From DASQDN01 sp963825845 (lineage in GTDB: Bacteria; Acidobacteriota; Terriglobia; Bryobacterales; Bryobacteraceae): DNA of 64,000 nucleotides. The notes under the pieces were generated by a model. The model ran no database searches, was not told the DNA's origin, and saw nothing but the letters and a program-made list of their open reading frames with translations. The DNA is taken from positions 1-64,000 of the forward strand of contig CAWGVL010000027.1 of NCBI GenBank assembly GCA_963825845.1, given 5' to 3'. A program made the translations under genes and the position numbers. Below are positions 9,035-21,187 of the stretch, piece after piece (the stretch's first letter is position 1; each line of letters starts with the position of its first letter).

Positions 9035-9912
9035 CGCGACCTCGGATGGTGTTGGTCAACGGTAGCACGCAGTCGAGCGCGAAGAACATGCGTGTATATC
9101 TCCGTTGTGGAAATATCGGCATGGCCGAGCATGGTCTGCAGGCTGCGCAGGTCGGCTCCGCGTTCGAGAAGGTGAGTGGCAAAGCTATGGCGCAGCACGT
9201 GGGGTGTCAGATTCTGCCACAACCCGACGTGCTTGCCGTAATTTTTCAATAACTTCCAGAACGCCTGCCGCGTCATCGGGCCGCCGCGATTGGTCAGGAA
9301 TAAATACCGCGCGTTCCGTCCCGCGGGCTGCTTTCGACCACGCTCGATGTAGGACTCGATGGCCCTCATCGCGGAACGGCCGAGTGGGACCAGCCTCTCC
9401 TTCCGCCCTTTGCCGATCACACGGACGATGCCGACGTTCAGATTCACTCCGCCGATCTCGACTGTGCACAGCTCAGTGACCCGAAGTCCGGTCGCGTATA
9501 GGAGCTGGAGCATCGCCCTGTCCCGTAGTCCATTTGGCTTTGTTTCGTCAGGAGCCTCGAGCAATGCGTCAACTTGTTCCATCGACAAGTACTTAGGAAG
9601 AGTTTTCCATTGCCGCGGCAGAACCAGATGTTGCGTCGGGTCCGTCGACAGCTTGCCTTCGTGGAGGAGAAAAGCGTAGAAGTTTCGAAGGGTCGTTATG
9701 TGGCGGGCGATACTGCGGGTGGAGAGGGAGGCTGCACGGAGAGAATCTACATAGGCGTGCAAGGTCGCGACTGTTTGCGCATCGCGATCAGCACAAAAGT
9801 CTGAGAACCTGCGCAAATCCTGTCGATATGCCGCGATCGAGTTCGGCGTTAGCCCCTTCTCAATCCGGCAGAAGCCAAGAAACGATTCTGCCCAAGCCGC
9901 AACAATACTCAT
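9031..9912 (-). CDS. xerD: Tyrosine recombinase, XerC/XerD type
   Basis: Site-specific recombinase, 293 residues when started at ATG 9912 (MSIVAAWAESFLGFCRIEKG), which fits the XerD length; an upstream in-frame start would add an unlikely basic tail. The N-terminal SAM-like domain is followed by the catalytic domain with ATGLRVTELC (Arg), IGKGRKERLVPLG (Lys), HVLRHSFATHLL (HxxR), MLGHADISTTEIYTH (His and nucleophile Tyr). These are all catalytic residues for dif-type chromosome dimer resolution. It overlaps cca by 4 bp and is probably housekeeping rather than an element integrase; XerC versus XerD cannot be decided here. Confidence 0.9.
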   Translation of the reverse strand: MSIVAAWAESFLGFCRIEKGLTPNSIAAYRQDLRRFSDFCADRDAQTVATLHAYVDSLRAASLSTRSIARHITTLRNFYAFLLHEGKLSTDPTQHLVLPRQWKTLPKYLSMEQVDALLEAPDETKPNGLRDRAMLQLLYATGLRVTELCTVEIGGVNLNVGIVRVIGKGRKERLVPLGRSAMRAIESYIERGRKQPAGRNARYLFLTNRGGPMTRQAFWKLLKNYGKHVGLWQNLTPHVLRHSFATHLLERGADLRSLQTMLGHADISTTEIYTHVLRARLRATVDQHHPRSR

Positions 9913-9996
9913 TTGCTGACCGGCAGATGACCCCGAGCCGCTCCGCATTGTGCCAATGATACAATAATTCACTATTTGTTTCAGCGGCCAGCGGAA

Positions 9997-10467
9997 ATGG
10001 CGGGCTCCACAACGAAAAAAGTTCAAATCTGGCGATTCGATCGGGAAACCCTGACCGGATTTGCAAATCCTGTTACTTATCTCACGGACGCTGGGGTGGA
10101 GCTGCTGACGCTCGCGGGCAACGTGGTCATCGCTAACTACTCGGAAGTGAAGGCTGTTTTCTTCGTCCGTGAGTTCGATTCAGCCGATGTCCGGCGCACG
10201 TTTCTCAGCCGTCCCAAGTTGGATGGACTCTGGCTGCGGTTGACGTTTCGGGATGGCGACGTCCAGGAAGCCGTAATGCCAAATAACCTCCTATTCGTGG
10301 AACCGCACGGCTTTAATCTGATCCCTCCGGAGACTACGCAGCGCATTTGGGTGCCGCGGGAAGCCCTTACCTCAGTGCAGGTGCTTGGGGTGATCGGCGG
10401 ACGCGCAAGTGCCATGAAGCGCGCCAAAGCGCCGACCAAAGATCAGATCGGACTCTTCGAACGCTAG
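9997..10467 (+). CDS. Conserved small cytoplasmic protein of unknown function
   Basis: 156-residue protein. ATG at 9997 (MAGSTTKKVQIWRFDRETL) is preferred over an in-frame TTG at 9976. No signal peptide or membrane helix. The middle is beta-rich (VELLTLAGNVVIANYSEVKA, VFFVREFDSADVRRTF, LWLRLTFRDGDVQEAVMPNN), suggesting a small barrel or PilZ-like fold, but I cannot confirm a family. The tail is Lys/Arg-rich. It is divergent from xerD and convergent with a phosphoesterase, sharing a CTAG at 10464-10467 as both stops. Confidence 0.65.
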   Translation: MAGSTTKKVQIWRFDRETLTGFANPVTYLTDAGVELLTLAGNVVIANYSEVKAVFFVREFDSADVRRTFLSRPKLDGLWLRLTFRDGDVQEAVMPNNLLFVEPHGFNLIPPETTQRIWVPREALTSVQVLGVIGGRASAMKRAKAPTKDQIGLFER

Positions 10468-11177
10468 GCCCCTCGGAACAACCTGAGACCGAGCGCCTCC
10501 GGCAATCCCGCATCGGCGATTTTGTGCGCGGTCGCAGAGACATCGTATTCGGTCCGCTCATATTGCACGAGTTTGGTCTCGGAATCGTATAGCGCGAATG
10601 CTGCCCTAGGGTCGTGATCTCGAGGCTGGCCCACAGAACCCGGATTGACAAGATAGGCCGAAGTTTCGTCGATGAATACAGTGTGATCGGCCAGATAGCC
10701 AATCCCGTTTCGATGAATATAAAAGCCGCCTTGCACGTGCGTGTGGCCGAAAAAAGAAAGGGTATGAGCAGGATTCAGGCCGAGGAGGTCGGCGGGTTGA
10801 ATGAGGTATTCGTCTTCATCGTCGGGAGAGCCGTGCTGGATTGCGAAGTCCTGAATCGTGAGCGGACCGACCGGCAATGTTGCGAGATAGAGCCGGTTTT
10901 CCTCTGTCAGCATCTCGGACGTCCAGAGCGCGGCCGCCTTCGCTACAGGATTGAACCACTCGAGGTCGGCCAAACCTACGGCAGCCTTGTCGTGGTTCCC
11001 GCGGACGACGCCGAGGTTGGTCGCACGGCACCAATCGACCACGCGGTTGGGCTCCGGCCCGTATCCAACGAGATCTCCGCAGTTCAGGACGGCGTCGTAC
11101 TTCCCCTCGGCCTCATTCAGAACGGCGTCTAGGGCGTCCCAATTCGAGTGTATGTCGCTGAGAATTAAGAAGCGCAC
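10464..11177 (-). CDS. Metallophosphoesterase (calcineurin-like), YfcE/MJ0936-type
   Basis: 237-residue dinuclear-metal phosphoesterase, probably cytoplasmic. The metal-ligand motifs are in order: ILSDIHSN (DxH, residue 8), NCGDLVGYGP (GD), VRGNHDKA (GNHD), AIQHGSPDD (H) and FFGHTHVQGG (GHTH). The C-terminus has VNPGSVGQPRD, typical of the small YfcE-like subfamily with phosphodiesterase activity. Substrate is unknown. Its start lies 13 bp inside the end of the upstream membrane phosphoesterase gene, so the two phosphoesterases are co-transcribed and probably translationally coupled. Confidence 0.85.
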   Translation of the reverse strand: MRFLILSDIHSNWDALDAVLNEAEGKYDAVLNCGDLVGYGPEPNRVVDWCRATNLGVVRGNHDKAAVGLADLEWFNPVAKAAALWTSEMLTEENRLYLATLPVGPLTIQDFAIQHGSPDDEDEYLIQPADLLGLNPAHTLSFFGHTHVQGGFYIHRNGIGYLADHTVFIDETSAYLVNPGSVGQPRDHDPRAAFALYDSETKLVQYERTEYDVSATAHKIADAGLPEALGLRLFRGA

Positions 11178-12304
11178 AAGCGGATTAGAGCTACCTCCGG
11201 TGGCGCGCCCAATCTCGCCGGAGCACCCACGGTACCGATGCCTCGCGTGACGAACAGCGATCGGTCATCGTGGACATAATGCCCATATACATAGGGCGTA
11301 AAAAAGCGGGCGATATTGACACCCTGCTCCAATATTTCAAAATTAACCTGACCGCCATGGGTGTGCCCTGAGATGGTCAGGTCGAAGCCTTGAGACGCGG
11401 CCACAGGAAAAACGTCGGGATTGTGGGAAAGCAGTACGTTCGTCGCGCCAGGAACGATCAGATCTTCTGCCCCGACCAGATATTTCTGGTCCCTTCGCTG
11501 GTAATCGACTCCGACCAGGTTTAACATCGAATCGCCAAACCTCAGGGTCTGCGACTGCCTTCTCAGGAACCGCATGCCCACCTTCGCGCCCTCAACCGTA
11601 GTGTAGTCCTGCGCTCCTGCGTAAACTTCGTGGTTTCCGAGGCATCCGAGTGTTCCCGCATCCGACCGAAGCCGAGATAAGTGCTGGATGCACGAGTCCA
11701 GAGGATCACCGACGCGACTGATCAGATCTCCCGTCACGAAAGCAATATGAGCCTTTGTTTCGTTCGCCATTGCGACGGCGCGAGCAAGCAGGCTCTCGCT
11801 CACGAACGGGCTAAGGTGGATATCACTGATCTGGACAAGCCGTAATCCGTTCAGGTCTTTCGGCAGGCCGGGGATGATGACGTCAACCTCTTTAAACGTC
11901 AGTTCTTCCCGCCGGATGAAGGCGGCTGCGGCCAATACAGGGGGGGCCGAAATGGCCAGCGTCGCGGCCGTTTTCAGAACACGGCGCCTTCCCGGTTTGT
12001 GTGCCCCCGTCGCGAAAAGGCCGACGACGACCGGAATCGAATATAAAACCCAGGCCGCCACGAAGATCGCAAAGCACCGAATCCATTGAACGAATGCGTT
12101 CGGGAAACGGGACCCGATCCGAACTGGAGCGACTATCACGCCCACAGTAACGATCAGGGCCGCGACCACAATTGCGAAACGAACCCAAAACCGGGTCCGG
12201 GCCGATTCAAACGATCGCAGGATGGTAAACCAGTAAACCGCCAAGGTCAAGACGGATACGATTCCGGCAACCAGATCCAGCAGATAGTGAGGTCGCAAAC
12301 CCAT
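11165..12304 (-). CDS. Membrane-anchored metallophosphoesterase, YkuE-like
   Basis: 379 residues. Three or four N-terminal membrane segments (about residues 5-25, 42-65, 82-100, plus a hydrophobic stretch at 115-130 preceded by KPGRRRVLKTAAT) anchor a calcineurin-like domain. Motifs: VQISDIHLSPF (DxH), FVTGDLISRVGD (GD), CLGNHEVYAGA (GNHE), LLSHNPDVF (H) and SGHTHGGQVNFE (GHTHGGQ). The last one is characteristic of the YkuE/YaeI group, which includes UDP-2,3-diacylglucosamine and phospholipid pyrophosphatase-like enzymes. It therefore probably acts on a lipid-linked phosphate at the membrane face, as an inference. It overlaps the next phosphoesterase gene by 13 bp. Confidence 0.83.
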   Translation of the reverse strand: MGLRPHYLLDLVAGIVSVLTLAVYWFTILRSFESARTRFWVRFAIVVAALIVTVGVIVAPVRIGSRFPNAFVQWIRCFAIFVAAWVLYSIPVVVGLFATGAHKPGRRRVLKTAATLAISAPPVLAAAAFIRREELTFKEVDVIIPGLPKDLNGLRLVQISDIHLSPFVSESLLARAVAMANETKAHIAFVTGDLISRVGDPLDSCIQHLSRLRSDAGTLGCLGNHEVYAGAQDYTTVEGAKVGMRFLRRQSQTLRFGDSMLNLVGVDYQRRDQKYLVGAEDLIVPGATNVLLSHNPDVFPVAASQGFDLTISGHTHGGQVNFEILEQGVNIARFFTPYVYGHYVHDDRSLFVTRGIGTVGAPARLGAPPEVALIRLCAS

Positions 12305-12349
12305 TCAGGCCAACTTTCATTTTAGCTATCGGCGGCTGAGTACAATCGG

Positions 12350-13273
12350 ATGATGCCAATTGTTGTTGTCGGATCCGTCGCGTACGACGGTGTTGAGACC
12401 CCTCATGGACGCGTTGACCGCATGCTCGGCGGAGCCTGTACCTACATCGCACTGTCAGCCAGCTACTTTAATCCGGTTCAGATTGTTGCGGTTGTAGGCG
12501 ATGATTTCGATAAAGCTGACGCCGATTTCCTCGCCAGCCGCGGAATCGACCTTAGCGGCCTCGAAACGGTCCCGGGCGGGAAGACGTTCTTCTGGCAGGG
12601 CGTGTACTCGCAGGACATGAATGACCGCACGACTCTGCGGACGGATCTCAACGTTTTTGCTGATTTCCAGCCAAAATTGCCCGACAGCTACAAGGCTGCG
12701 GAGTACCTGCTCCTCGGTAATATCCAACCCGCCTTGCAGCGCAATGTCCGCGAGCAGATGAATGGTACCCGGTTCGTCGGTGGTGACACGATGAACTACT
12801 GGATCAATGATTTCCGCGAGGAATTGCTCCAGACGCTGAAGGGTTGGGACTTTCTTCTGATCAACGACAGTGAAGCCCGGCTGCTGTCTGGAGAGAGCAA
12901 TCTGAAGCGCGCTGCCACCAAGATCCTGGAGATGGGTCCGCACACGCTTGTCATCAAACGCGGCGAGTACGGCGCCATGCTATTCCGGGAAGACCAATAC
13001 TTCATCGTGCCTGGCTACCTGCTAGATGAGGTGTTCGATCCGACCGGCGCCGGCGACTGCTTCGCGGGCGGATTCGTCGGAGCGTTAGCGGCCTGCGGCT
13101 TCGATCTAAAGGATCCCAACGTTGACCGGAAAGAACTGGCGCGTGCTGTCATCTACGGTTCCGTCATGGGCAGCTTCTGTTGCGAAAAGTTTGGCGTGGA
13201 GCGCTTCCGCACTCTGACGCGGGCAGAGATCGATGCGCGCTACCAAGAGTTCAAAAACTTCACGCACTTCTAA
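12350..13273 (+). CDS. PfkB-family carbohydrate kinase
   Basis: Ribokinase/PfkB-fold kinase of 307 residues transferring phosphate from ATP to a sugar or nucleoside hydroxyl. The N-terminus VVVGSVAYDGVETP and MLGGACTYIAL is the substrate-binding start of the family; TLVIKRGEYGAMLF and FDPTGAGDCFAGGFVG (residues about 228-243) hold the catalytic Asp of the DTGAGD motif and the anion hole. It resembles the subfamily often labelled sugar kinase in Acidobacteriota rather than ribokinase proper, so substrate is open. The downstream glycosyltransferase ORF begins 41 bp before this gene ends. Confidence 0.85.
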   Translation: MMPIVVVGSVAYDGVETPHGRVDRMLGGACTYIALSASYFNPVQIVAVVGDDFDKADADFLASRGIDLSGLETVPGGKTFFWQGVYSQDMNDRTTLRTDLNVFADFQPKLPDSYKAAEYLLLGNIQPALQRNVREQMNGTRFVGGDTMNYWINDFREELLQTLKGWDFLLINDSEARLLSGESNLKRAATKILEMGPHTLVIKRGEYGAMLFREDQYFIVPGYLLDEVFDPTGAGDCFAGGFVGALAACGFDLKDPNVDRKELARAVIYGSVMGSFCCEKFGVERFRTLTRAEIDARYQEFKNFTHF

Positions 13274-14807
13274 CCTCAAACCGACAGCGGTAGCCGCGGA
13301 TCGAACGCCACTTTGGGAGTATGCCGTGATTGCGGTTTTACTCCTGGGGATTGGTGTGCTCGCCGCGGCATGGCACCACTCGAACGGCTACATCCTGTAC
13401 TACGGCGATGCTGAATCGCATTTAGGCACGGCCCGGCGCATCATCGATTCTCGCACTCCGGGCTACGACCAGATCGGGAGTCCATGGCTTCCGTTGCCGC
13501 ACGTTCTGATGCTGCCCTTCGTGGGCAATCTCGAAATGTGGCAATCGGGCTTGGCCGGCACCATCCCGGGAGTCGCGTGCTTTGTTCTGGCGGGTACGCT
13601 TCTTTTTGGCGCCGCACGGTTCGCGCTCGGAAGTTTTGCTGCCGGTCTCGCGGCTGCACTTTTGTTCGGAATGAATCCGAACAACCTATATCTGCAAGCG
13701 ACTCCGATGTCAGAGCCGGTTTACCTGGCCATGATCGCGGGCGTCGTGTTTTTCACCTTGCGCGGGAACTCCGTGACGGCAGCGCTTTTTTGTTGCGGCG
13801 CCACGCTCACCCGGTATGAGGGCTGGGCACTGATCCCGGTGGTCGCGGTGGTGCTGCTATGCACGCGCGGGTTCCGATCGGCTGTGATCTTCAGCGCGAT
13901 CGCAGCGGTTCCGCCGCTTTACTGGCTTGCACACAATTGGTGGTATTACGGCAATGCGCTGGAATTCTACAATGGGCCCTATTCGGCGAAGATGATCTAC
14001 GAACGCGCCGTGCGCGCTAATATGCAGCGTTATCCGGGCGATCACGACTGGCCGAAAGCTCTTCAGTATTACCGGGCTGCAGCGGAGTCCTGCGCAGGCT
14101 CCGGATTGATCTGGGTTGGCGCGATCGGATTGCTGGCGGCGATCATGAAACGGGCGTGGTGGGCCGTGGCGATGTTGACTGTCCCGCCAGCGTTCTTCGT
14201 GTTGAGTATGTACTCATCGGGAACGCCGATCTATCTTCCCGATTTGTGGCCGAATAGCTACTACAACACGAGATACGGAATTGCAGCGCTGCCACTGCTC
14301 GCATTCGGAGGCGCAGCCCTGGTAAGTCTCGTGCCCGAGCGATGGAGGATCTCCGGAGTCACGGTGCTGCTGCTGGCGAGTGTAGCGCCGTGGATCGCGC
14401 ACCCGCGAGTTGACGCTTGGATCACCTGGAAGGAAAGCGAAGTGAACTCGGTCGCCCGCCGCGCCTGGACTGCGGAAGCCGCCGACTTTCTGAAAGCGAA
14501 CTATCGCCACGGCGATGGCATTCTGTTTTCGTTCGGTGACTTGACGGGCGTGCTGCGCACGGCCGGGATTCCGCTCCGCGAGAGCCTCTATGACGGCAAT
14601 AATCCTCATTTCCAGGCCGTTCTCGCCCGGCCGGATCTTTTCATGTGGGAAGAGTGGGCGCTGGCCTTCTCGGGCGACGAGGTCGCGACCGCGCTCTTGA
14701 AGATCGGAAACGGCGATGTGCGCTATGAGTGCGTGAAGACGGTGGAGGTCAAAGGCGCGCCTCCGGTGGAGATCTATCGCCGCGTACGGTCGATTCCGGC
14801 TCGATGA
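13233..14807 (+). CDS. GT-C-type membrane glycosyltransferase, dolichyl-phosphate-mannose transferase-like
   Basis: 524-residue polytopic inner-membrane protein with about ten hydrophobic segments. After the first helix (VIAVLLLGIGVLAAAW) the first periplasmic loop has YYGDAESHLGTARRI, the acidic DxE-type motif expected of GT-C enzymes that use polyprenyl-phosphate sugars. A soluble C-terminal part (about residue 400 onward) is periplasmic-like. It probably transfers a sugar to a lipid, protein or glycan outside the membrane; acceptor unknown. The start at 13233 overlaps the kinase gene by 41 bp, so a later start is possible, but the first helix needs at least the codons from about 13310. Confidence 0.75.
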   Translation: MRATKSSKTSRTSNLKPTAVAADRTPLWEYAVIAVLLLGIGVLAAAWHHSNGYILYYGDAESHLGTARRIIDSRTPGYDQIGSPWLPLPHVLMLPFVGNLEMWQSGLAGTIPGVACFVLAGTLLFGAARFALGSFAAGLAAALLFGMNPNNLYLQATPMSEPVYLAMIAGVVFFTLRGNSVTAALFCCGATLTRYEGWALIPVVAVVLLCTRGFRSAVIFSAIAAVPPLYWLAHNWWYYGNALEFYNGPYSAKMIYERAVRANMQRYPGDHDWPKALQYYRAAAESCAGSGLIWVGAIGLLAAIMKRAWWAVAMLTVPPAFFVLSMYSSGTPIYLPDLWPNSYYNTRYGIAALPLLAFGGAALVSLVPERWRISGVTVLLLASVAPWIAHPRVDAWITWKESEVNSVARRAWTAEAADFLKANYRHGDGILFSFGDLTGVLRTAGIPLRESLYDGNNPHFQAVLARPDLFMWEEWALAFSGDEVATALLKIGNGDVRYECVKTVEVKGAPPVEIYRRVRSIPAR

Positions 14808-14811
14808 CGGA

Positions 14812-15072
14812 CTAATCCAGGTATTTCACCGAGGTTGGGGGCTTATGGCCACACGCCATCGTGTCTGTCATACCGCTCGCGATTGTGCCGCATGCGTTTT
14901 CGGTAGCGGTTCGAACCGCTGTTTCCCGAGTGGCTCCTGCGGCCACACGGCAATTGGTTCGCCCCTGGAACTCGACGCAGACTTCGACGCGATGTTGTTT
15001 CTGCCCCATGGTCAGGTAGGCCAATAAGCCGAAGAACCCGAGCACCGCCAATAGGATCAAGCCGATCTTCAT
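14812..15072 (-). CDS. Small membrane-anchored protein with exported domain
   Basis: 86 residues. A single N-terminal hydrophobic helix (KIGLILLAVLGFFGLLAYL) is followed by a 60-residue domain with four cysteines (VEVCVEF, RTNCRVA, ENACGTI, MACGHK), which could form two disulfides outside the membrane. No family recognised. Its ATG overlaps the stop of accA (15069-15072), so it is co-expressed with accA although no functional link is obvious. Stops 5 bp from the convergent glycosyltransferase gene. Confidence 0.65.
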   Translation of the reverse strand: MKIGLILLAVLGFFGLLAYLTMGQKQHRVEVCVEFQGRTNCRVAAGATRETAVRTATENACGTIASGMTDTMACGHKPPTSVKYLD

Positions 15073-15914
15073 GCGCCCTCGCTGAAGAAGTTGCCCATCT
15101 TCCTGAACTTCTCGTACCGCTCGTCCACCAATTCCTTGGCCGAGAGTCCGGAGAGATCGCTGAGCGATGACCGAAGAGTCTCACGCAAAAATTCCGCGGC
15201 GGCATCGTAATCATTCTGAGCGCCGCCTTCGGGTTCCGGAACAATGCCGTCTATAATGCCGAGTTGCTTCAGGTCAGGAGCGGTCAGCTTCAACGCCGCA
15301 GCGGCCAGTTCGGCCTTTCCACTATCCCGCCAAATGATGGCTGCGCAACTCTCGGGCGAGATGACGCTGTAAATCGAGTTCTCCAGCATATAGACGCGAT
15401 TGCCAACACCTAATCCCAAGGCGCCGCCGCTTCCGCCCTCTCCGATGACAACAGCCACGATAGGAACGGCGAGCCGGGCCATCTCCCGCAGGTTGACGGC
15501 GATGGCTTCCGCCTGACCCCGTTCTTCCGCGTCGATGCCCGGGTACGCGCCGGGGGTGTCCAACATCGTGATGACAGGTCGTTTGAACTTCGCCGCAAGC
15601 TCCATTACGCGCATGGCCTTTCGATAACCTTCGGGCTTTGGCATACCGAAGTTTCGATGGAGCTTCTGTTTCGTATCCCGGCCTTTTTGCTGGCCGATGA
15701 GCATCACCGGCTTGCCATCAAAGAATGCCATCCCCGCGATGATGGCTGCATCGTCGGCAAAGGCACGGTCGCCATGAAGTTCCATGAAATCCGTGAACAG
15801 ACGCTGGATGTAGTCCTGGCAGTGCGGACGCTTTGGATGCCGGGCAAGCCGCACCCGTTCCCAGGCTGGATTGACGGGGGCCTGTGTGGCGGCCGCTGCG
15901 GATGGATTTTCCAT
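15069..15914 (-). CDS. accA: Acetyl-CoA carboxylase carboxyltransferase subunit alpha
   Basis: 281 residues, intact. Alpha half of the carboxyltransferase that moves the carboxyl group from carboxybiotin to acetyl-CoA, forming malonyl-CoA for fatty-acid synthesis, in complex with AccD. Crotonase-like signature stretches are HGDRAFADDAAIIAGMA, LIGQQKGRDTKQKLHRNFGM, MLDTPGAYPGIDAEERGQAE and IGEGGSGGALGLGVG (oxyanion-hole glycines). It is slightly shorter at the N-terminus than the E. coli protein, lacking part of the first helix. It lies 8 bp downstream of dnaE on the same strand, the dnaE-accA neighbourhood seen in many bacteria. Confidence 0.95.
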   Translation of the reverse strand: MENPSAAAATQAPVNPAWERVRLARHPKRPHCQDYIQRLFTDFMELHGDRAFADDAAIIAGMAFFDGKPVMLIGQQKGRDTKQKLHRNFGMPKPEGYRKAMRVMELAAKFKRPVITMLDTPGAYPGIDAEERGQAEAIAVNLREMARLAVPIVAVVIGEGGSGGALGLGVGNRVYMLENSIYSVISPESCAAIIWRDSGKAELAAAALKLTAPDLKQLGIIDGIVPEPEGGAQNDYDAAAEFLRETLRSSLSDLSGLSAKELVDERYEKFRKMGNFFSEGA

Positions 15915-15922
15915 TCTTTCGA

Positions 15923-19391
<3,469 letters not shown>

Positions 19392-19589
19392 GGGCCTACT
19401 TACAGGGGGAGGGGCACTCCTATTGTAACGTCAGCAACGGTCTCCACGTGGAAAGTCGGGGCGGCACGAGACCTGTAACCCGGCCGCCGATCGCGCATTC
19501 TACTCCCGCAAGCGTAAGACGAATGGAAGCACCCTCGTTCTTCCAGAAATGCACGAAACGCGAGTTCATCTAGGAATACTCCCTGCTGG

Positions 19590-20081
19590 TCATGAAGCTG
19601 ACATCAGGCCGGCAGCCGAGCGCGTGCCCGACCGTAGCAATACATGCCCGATCTCGAGCGCGATCACATGTCCCAGAACGAGGGCGATAGACGCCTGGTA
19701 TCGGATCGATGCGGATTCAACCCCATCACTAAATATGATGACGTCGATCCCTTCCGGGGCTAGCGGGTTCGAGTAACCTAAGATGAACTTCGAAACACCC
19801 GGAGGACCCGCTCGGAGAATTCTCAAGTGGATTGACCGGAGGGCACGGCATTTTGTTCCCGTCCCTTTGCACCTTTCTCCGGTTGCACATACGACACAAG
19901 CAGTTCAGCCTCGAGCGGGCGATTCATTCCAACTTAAGGAGATTCCGAGACCGCGGAGGATCTCTGCAACTGTGTTCGCGGCCGCTGCCATAGTTCTGTG
20001 CTCGGTGTCGGTGTCGAAGTACATCACCTGTAAGTCGGCGGCGACAGCCCGCCCCAGGAATATCCAAAGGAATAACCTCAT
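19590..20081 (-). pseudogene. Degenerate secreted HExxH metallopeptidase-like gene
   Basis: Reading from ATG 20081 gives MRLFLWIFLGRAVAADLQVM, a short signal-like start, then an alpha/beta stretch (TMAAAANTVAEILRGLGISL). Codon 59 is an in-frame TGA at 19905-19907. The same frame continues for another 104 codons: LRILRAGPPG, GIDVIIFSDGVES, and GHVIALEIGHVLLRSGTRSA followed by AGLMS, ending at 19590. The family form is AHEIGHLLL..HS..GxM, a zinc-binding HExxHxxxxxxxH signature. Here the first His is Leu and the third is Arg. The internal stop plus loss of two of three zinc ligands marks a dead gene. No other gene is visible between dnaE and 20312. Confidence 0.6.
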
Positions 20082-20312
20082 CGGGCCCCCTCACGCGCAG
20101 TGCTGCGCGACGGAGCCGAAGGAGCACAGGACGAGGCGCGTGCCTCAATATCCTGAAGACACTTCAGATGTCAGAAGATCGTCACGCGCTAAGTTGAAGC
20201 AGAGGCGTGGGATCGTAAATGTAACTCGTTAATCTCGCGTTATCGCTATGGTGCCGAATCGTGAGATGTGTGCAGGAAGACAAAAAGTGATCTCGATTCA
20301 ACTGTCCGGAGA

Positions 20313-21161
20313 TCAAACGCTAAGCGGATGGTTCGGAAAAAATACGGAAGCTGCTGTCCGCGCCAGCAGCCACTCGCGATCCGAGTCGGATAGAAACGGA
20401 AGTCCCTCGCGAATCAGAAGCAATCGATGGCGCGTAGCGATGGCCGTCCTGCACCTGGAAGGGAGAGTCGCTGGCCCACATGAGTCGCTTAGGGCCGAAG
20501 GCCTCGAATAGATGCTGGATAAGCGGCGCGAGGTCGGTGTAAGGGGCGCGTTTACGGCCGAGCGCATAAAACGCCGACAGCTTGACTTTCACGTTCGCGT
20601 GTTGTGCAAGCGAGCAGAGCAGTTTTGACGTCGGAGTCGCGAATCTCGCCGTCTCCTCCGATGCGCGCCATGTGATCGATGACGACCGGAGTATCGGGAT
20701 ATTTCGCACACATGCGATCGATGGACGCAAGCGCATCGGGACCGATCAACGGGCACATGGCTAAGCTTCTTTTTCGCGCCCGTCGCCCACATCGTGTGCA
20801 TACCCGGGGTGTCGAGCCAAGTCCGCGCGGATCTTACCGGGCACGATGCGAAAGCCGCGCACGCCTTGTCGTGCGAGCCCTTCCATCGCCTTGCCCGGGT
20901 CGGGCCGGAGTCATCCACAATTCCCACACCGGAGAAAACTCTCGGCCATTGCCGGATGCAATCGAGCATGTAGGAGTTGTCATATCGATAGAAGCTCATC
21001 TGGATGAGCACGACACGTGCCACACCCGCGGGCCGTGTATGGACGAACAGATCCTCTGGCGTGAAGCGCGCCGGCGCATAATCGCGCTCGCCTGGCAGGC
21101 GAGGGTAGCGTTTGCGATCGTCCGTCCAAACATGAACATGAGCATCGATTGCAGAGATCAT
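20313..21161 (-). CDS. Amidohydrolase-2 family TIM-barrel hydrolase (multiply frameshifted)
   Basis: Metal-dependent hydrolase of the COG3618 type. The start at 21161 gives MISAIDAHVHVWTDD with the HxH metal motif. After several indels (near 20890, 20770, 20650) the other landmarks appear in neighbouring frames: IGPDALASIDRMCAKYPDTP, VVIDHMARIGGDGE, KLSAFYALGRKRAPYTD and GPKRLMWASDSPF, the last holding the conserved catalytic Asp. Total about 280 residues. Such enzymes open lactones or cleave carboxylated rings; the substrate is not evident. Divergent from the MFS transporter at 21188 with only 26 bp between starts. Could be a recent pseudogene, but the motifs are intact. Confidence 0.72.
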
Positions 21162-21187
21162 TGAAATCGTCTCAGTATACTCACTGC

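Noticed and set aside
9031..9912. Tyrosine recombinase as evidence of a prophage or integrative element
   Set aside because: XerC/D-length protein, overlapping cca, no flanking repeats or phage genes.
19905..19907. In-frame TGA as selenocysteine recoding
   Set aside because: No selenoprotein family match and the active-site motif is already lost, so a plain stop in a dead gene is simpler.
19783..20232. Plus-strand ORF of 149 codons
   Set aside because: Opposite the degenerate metallopeptidase-like gene, whose minus-strand motifs are recognisable; the plus frame has none.
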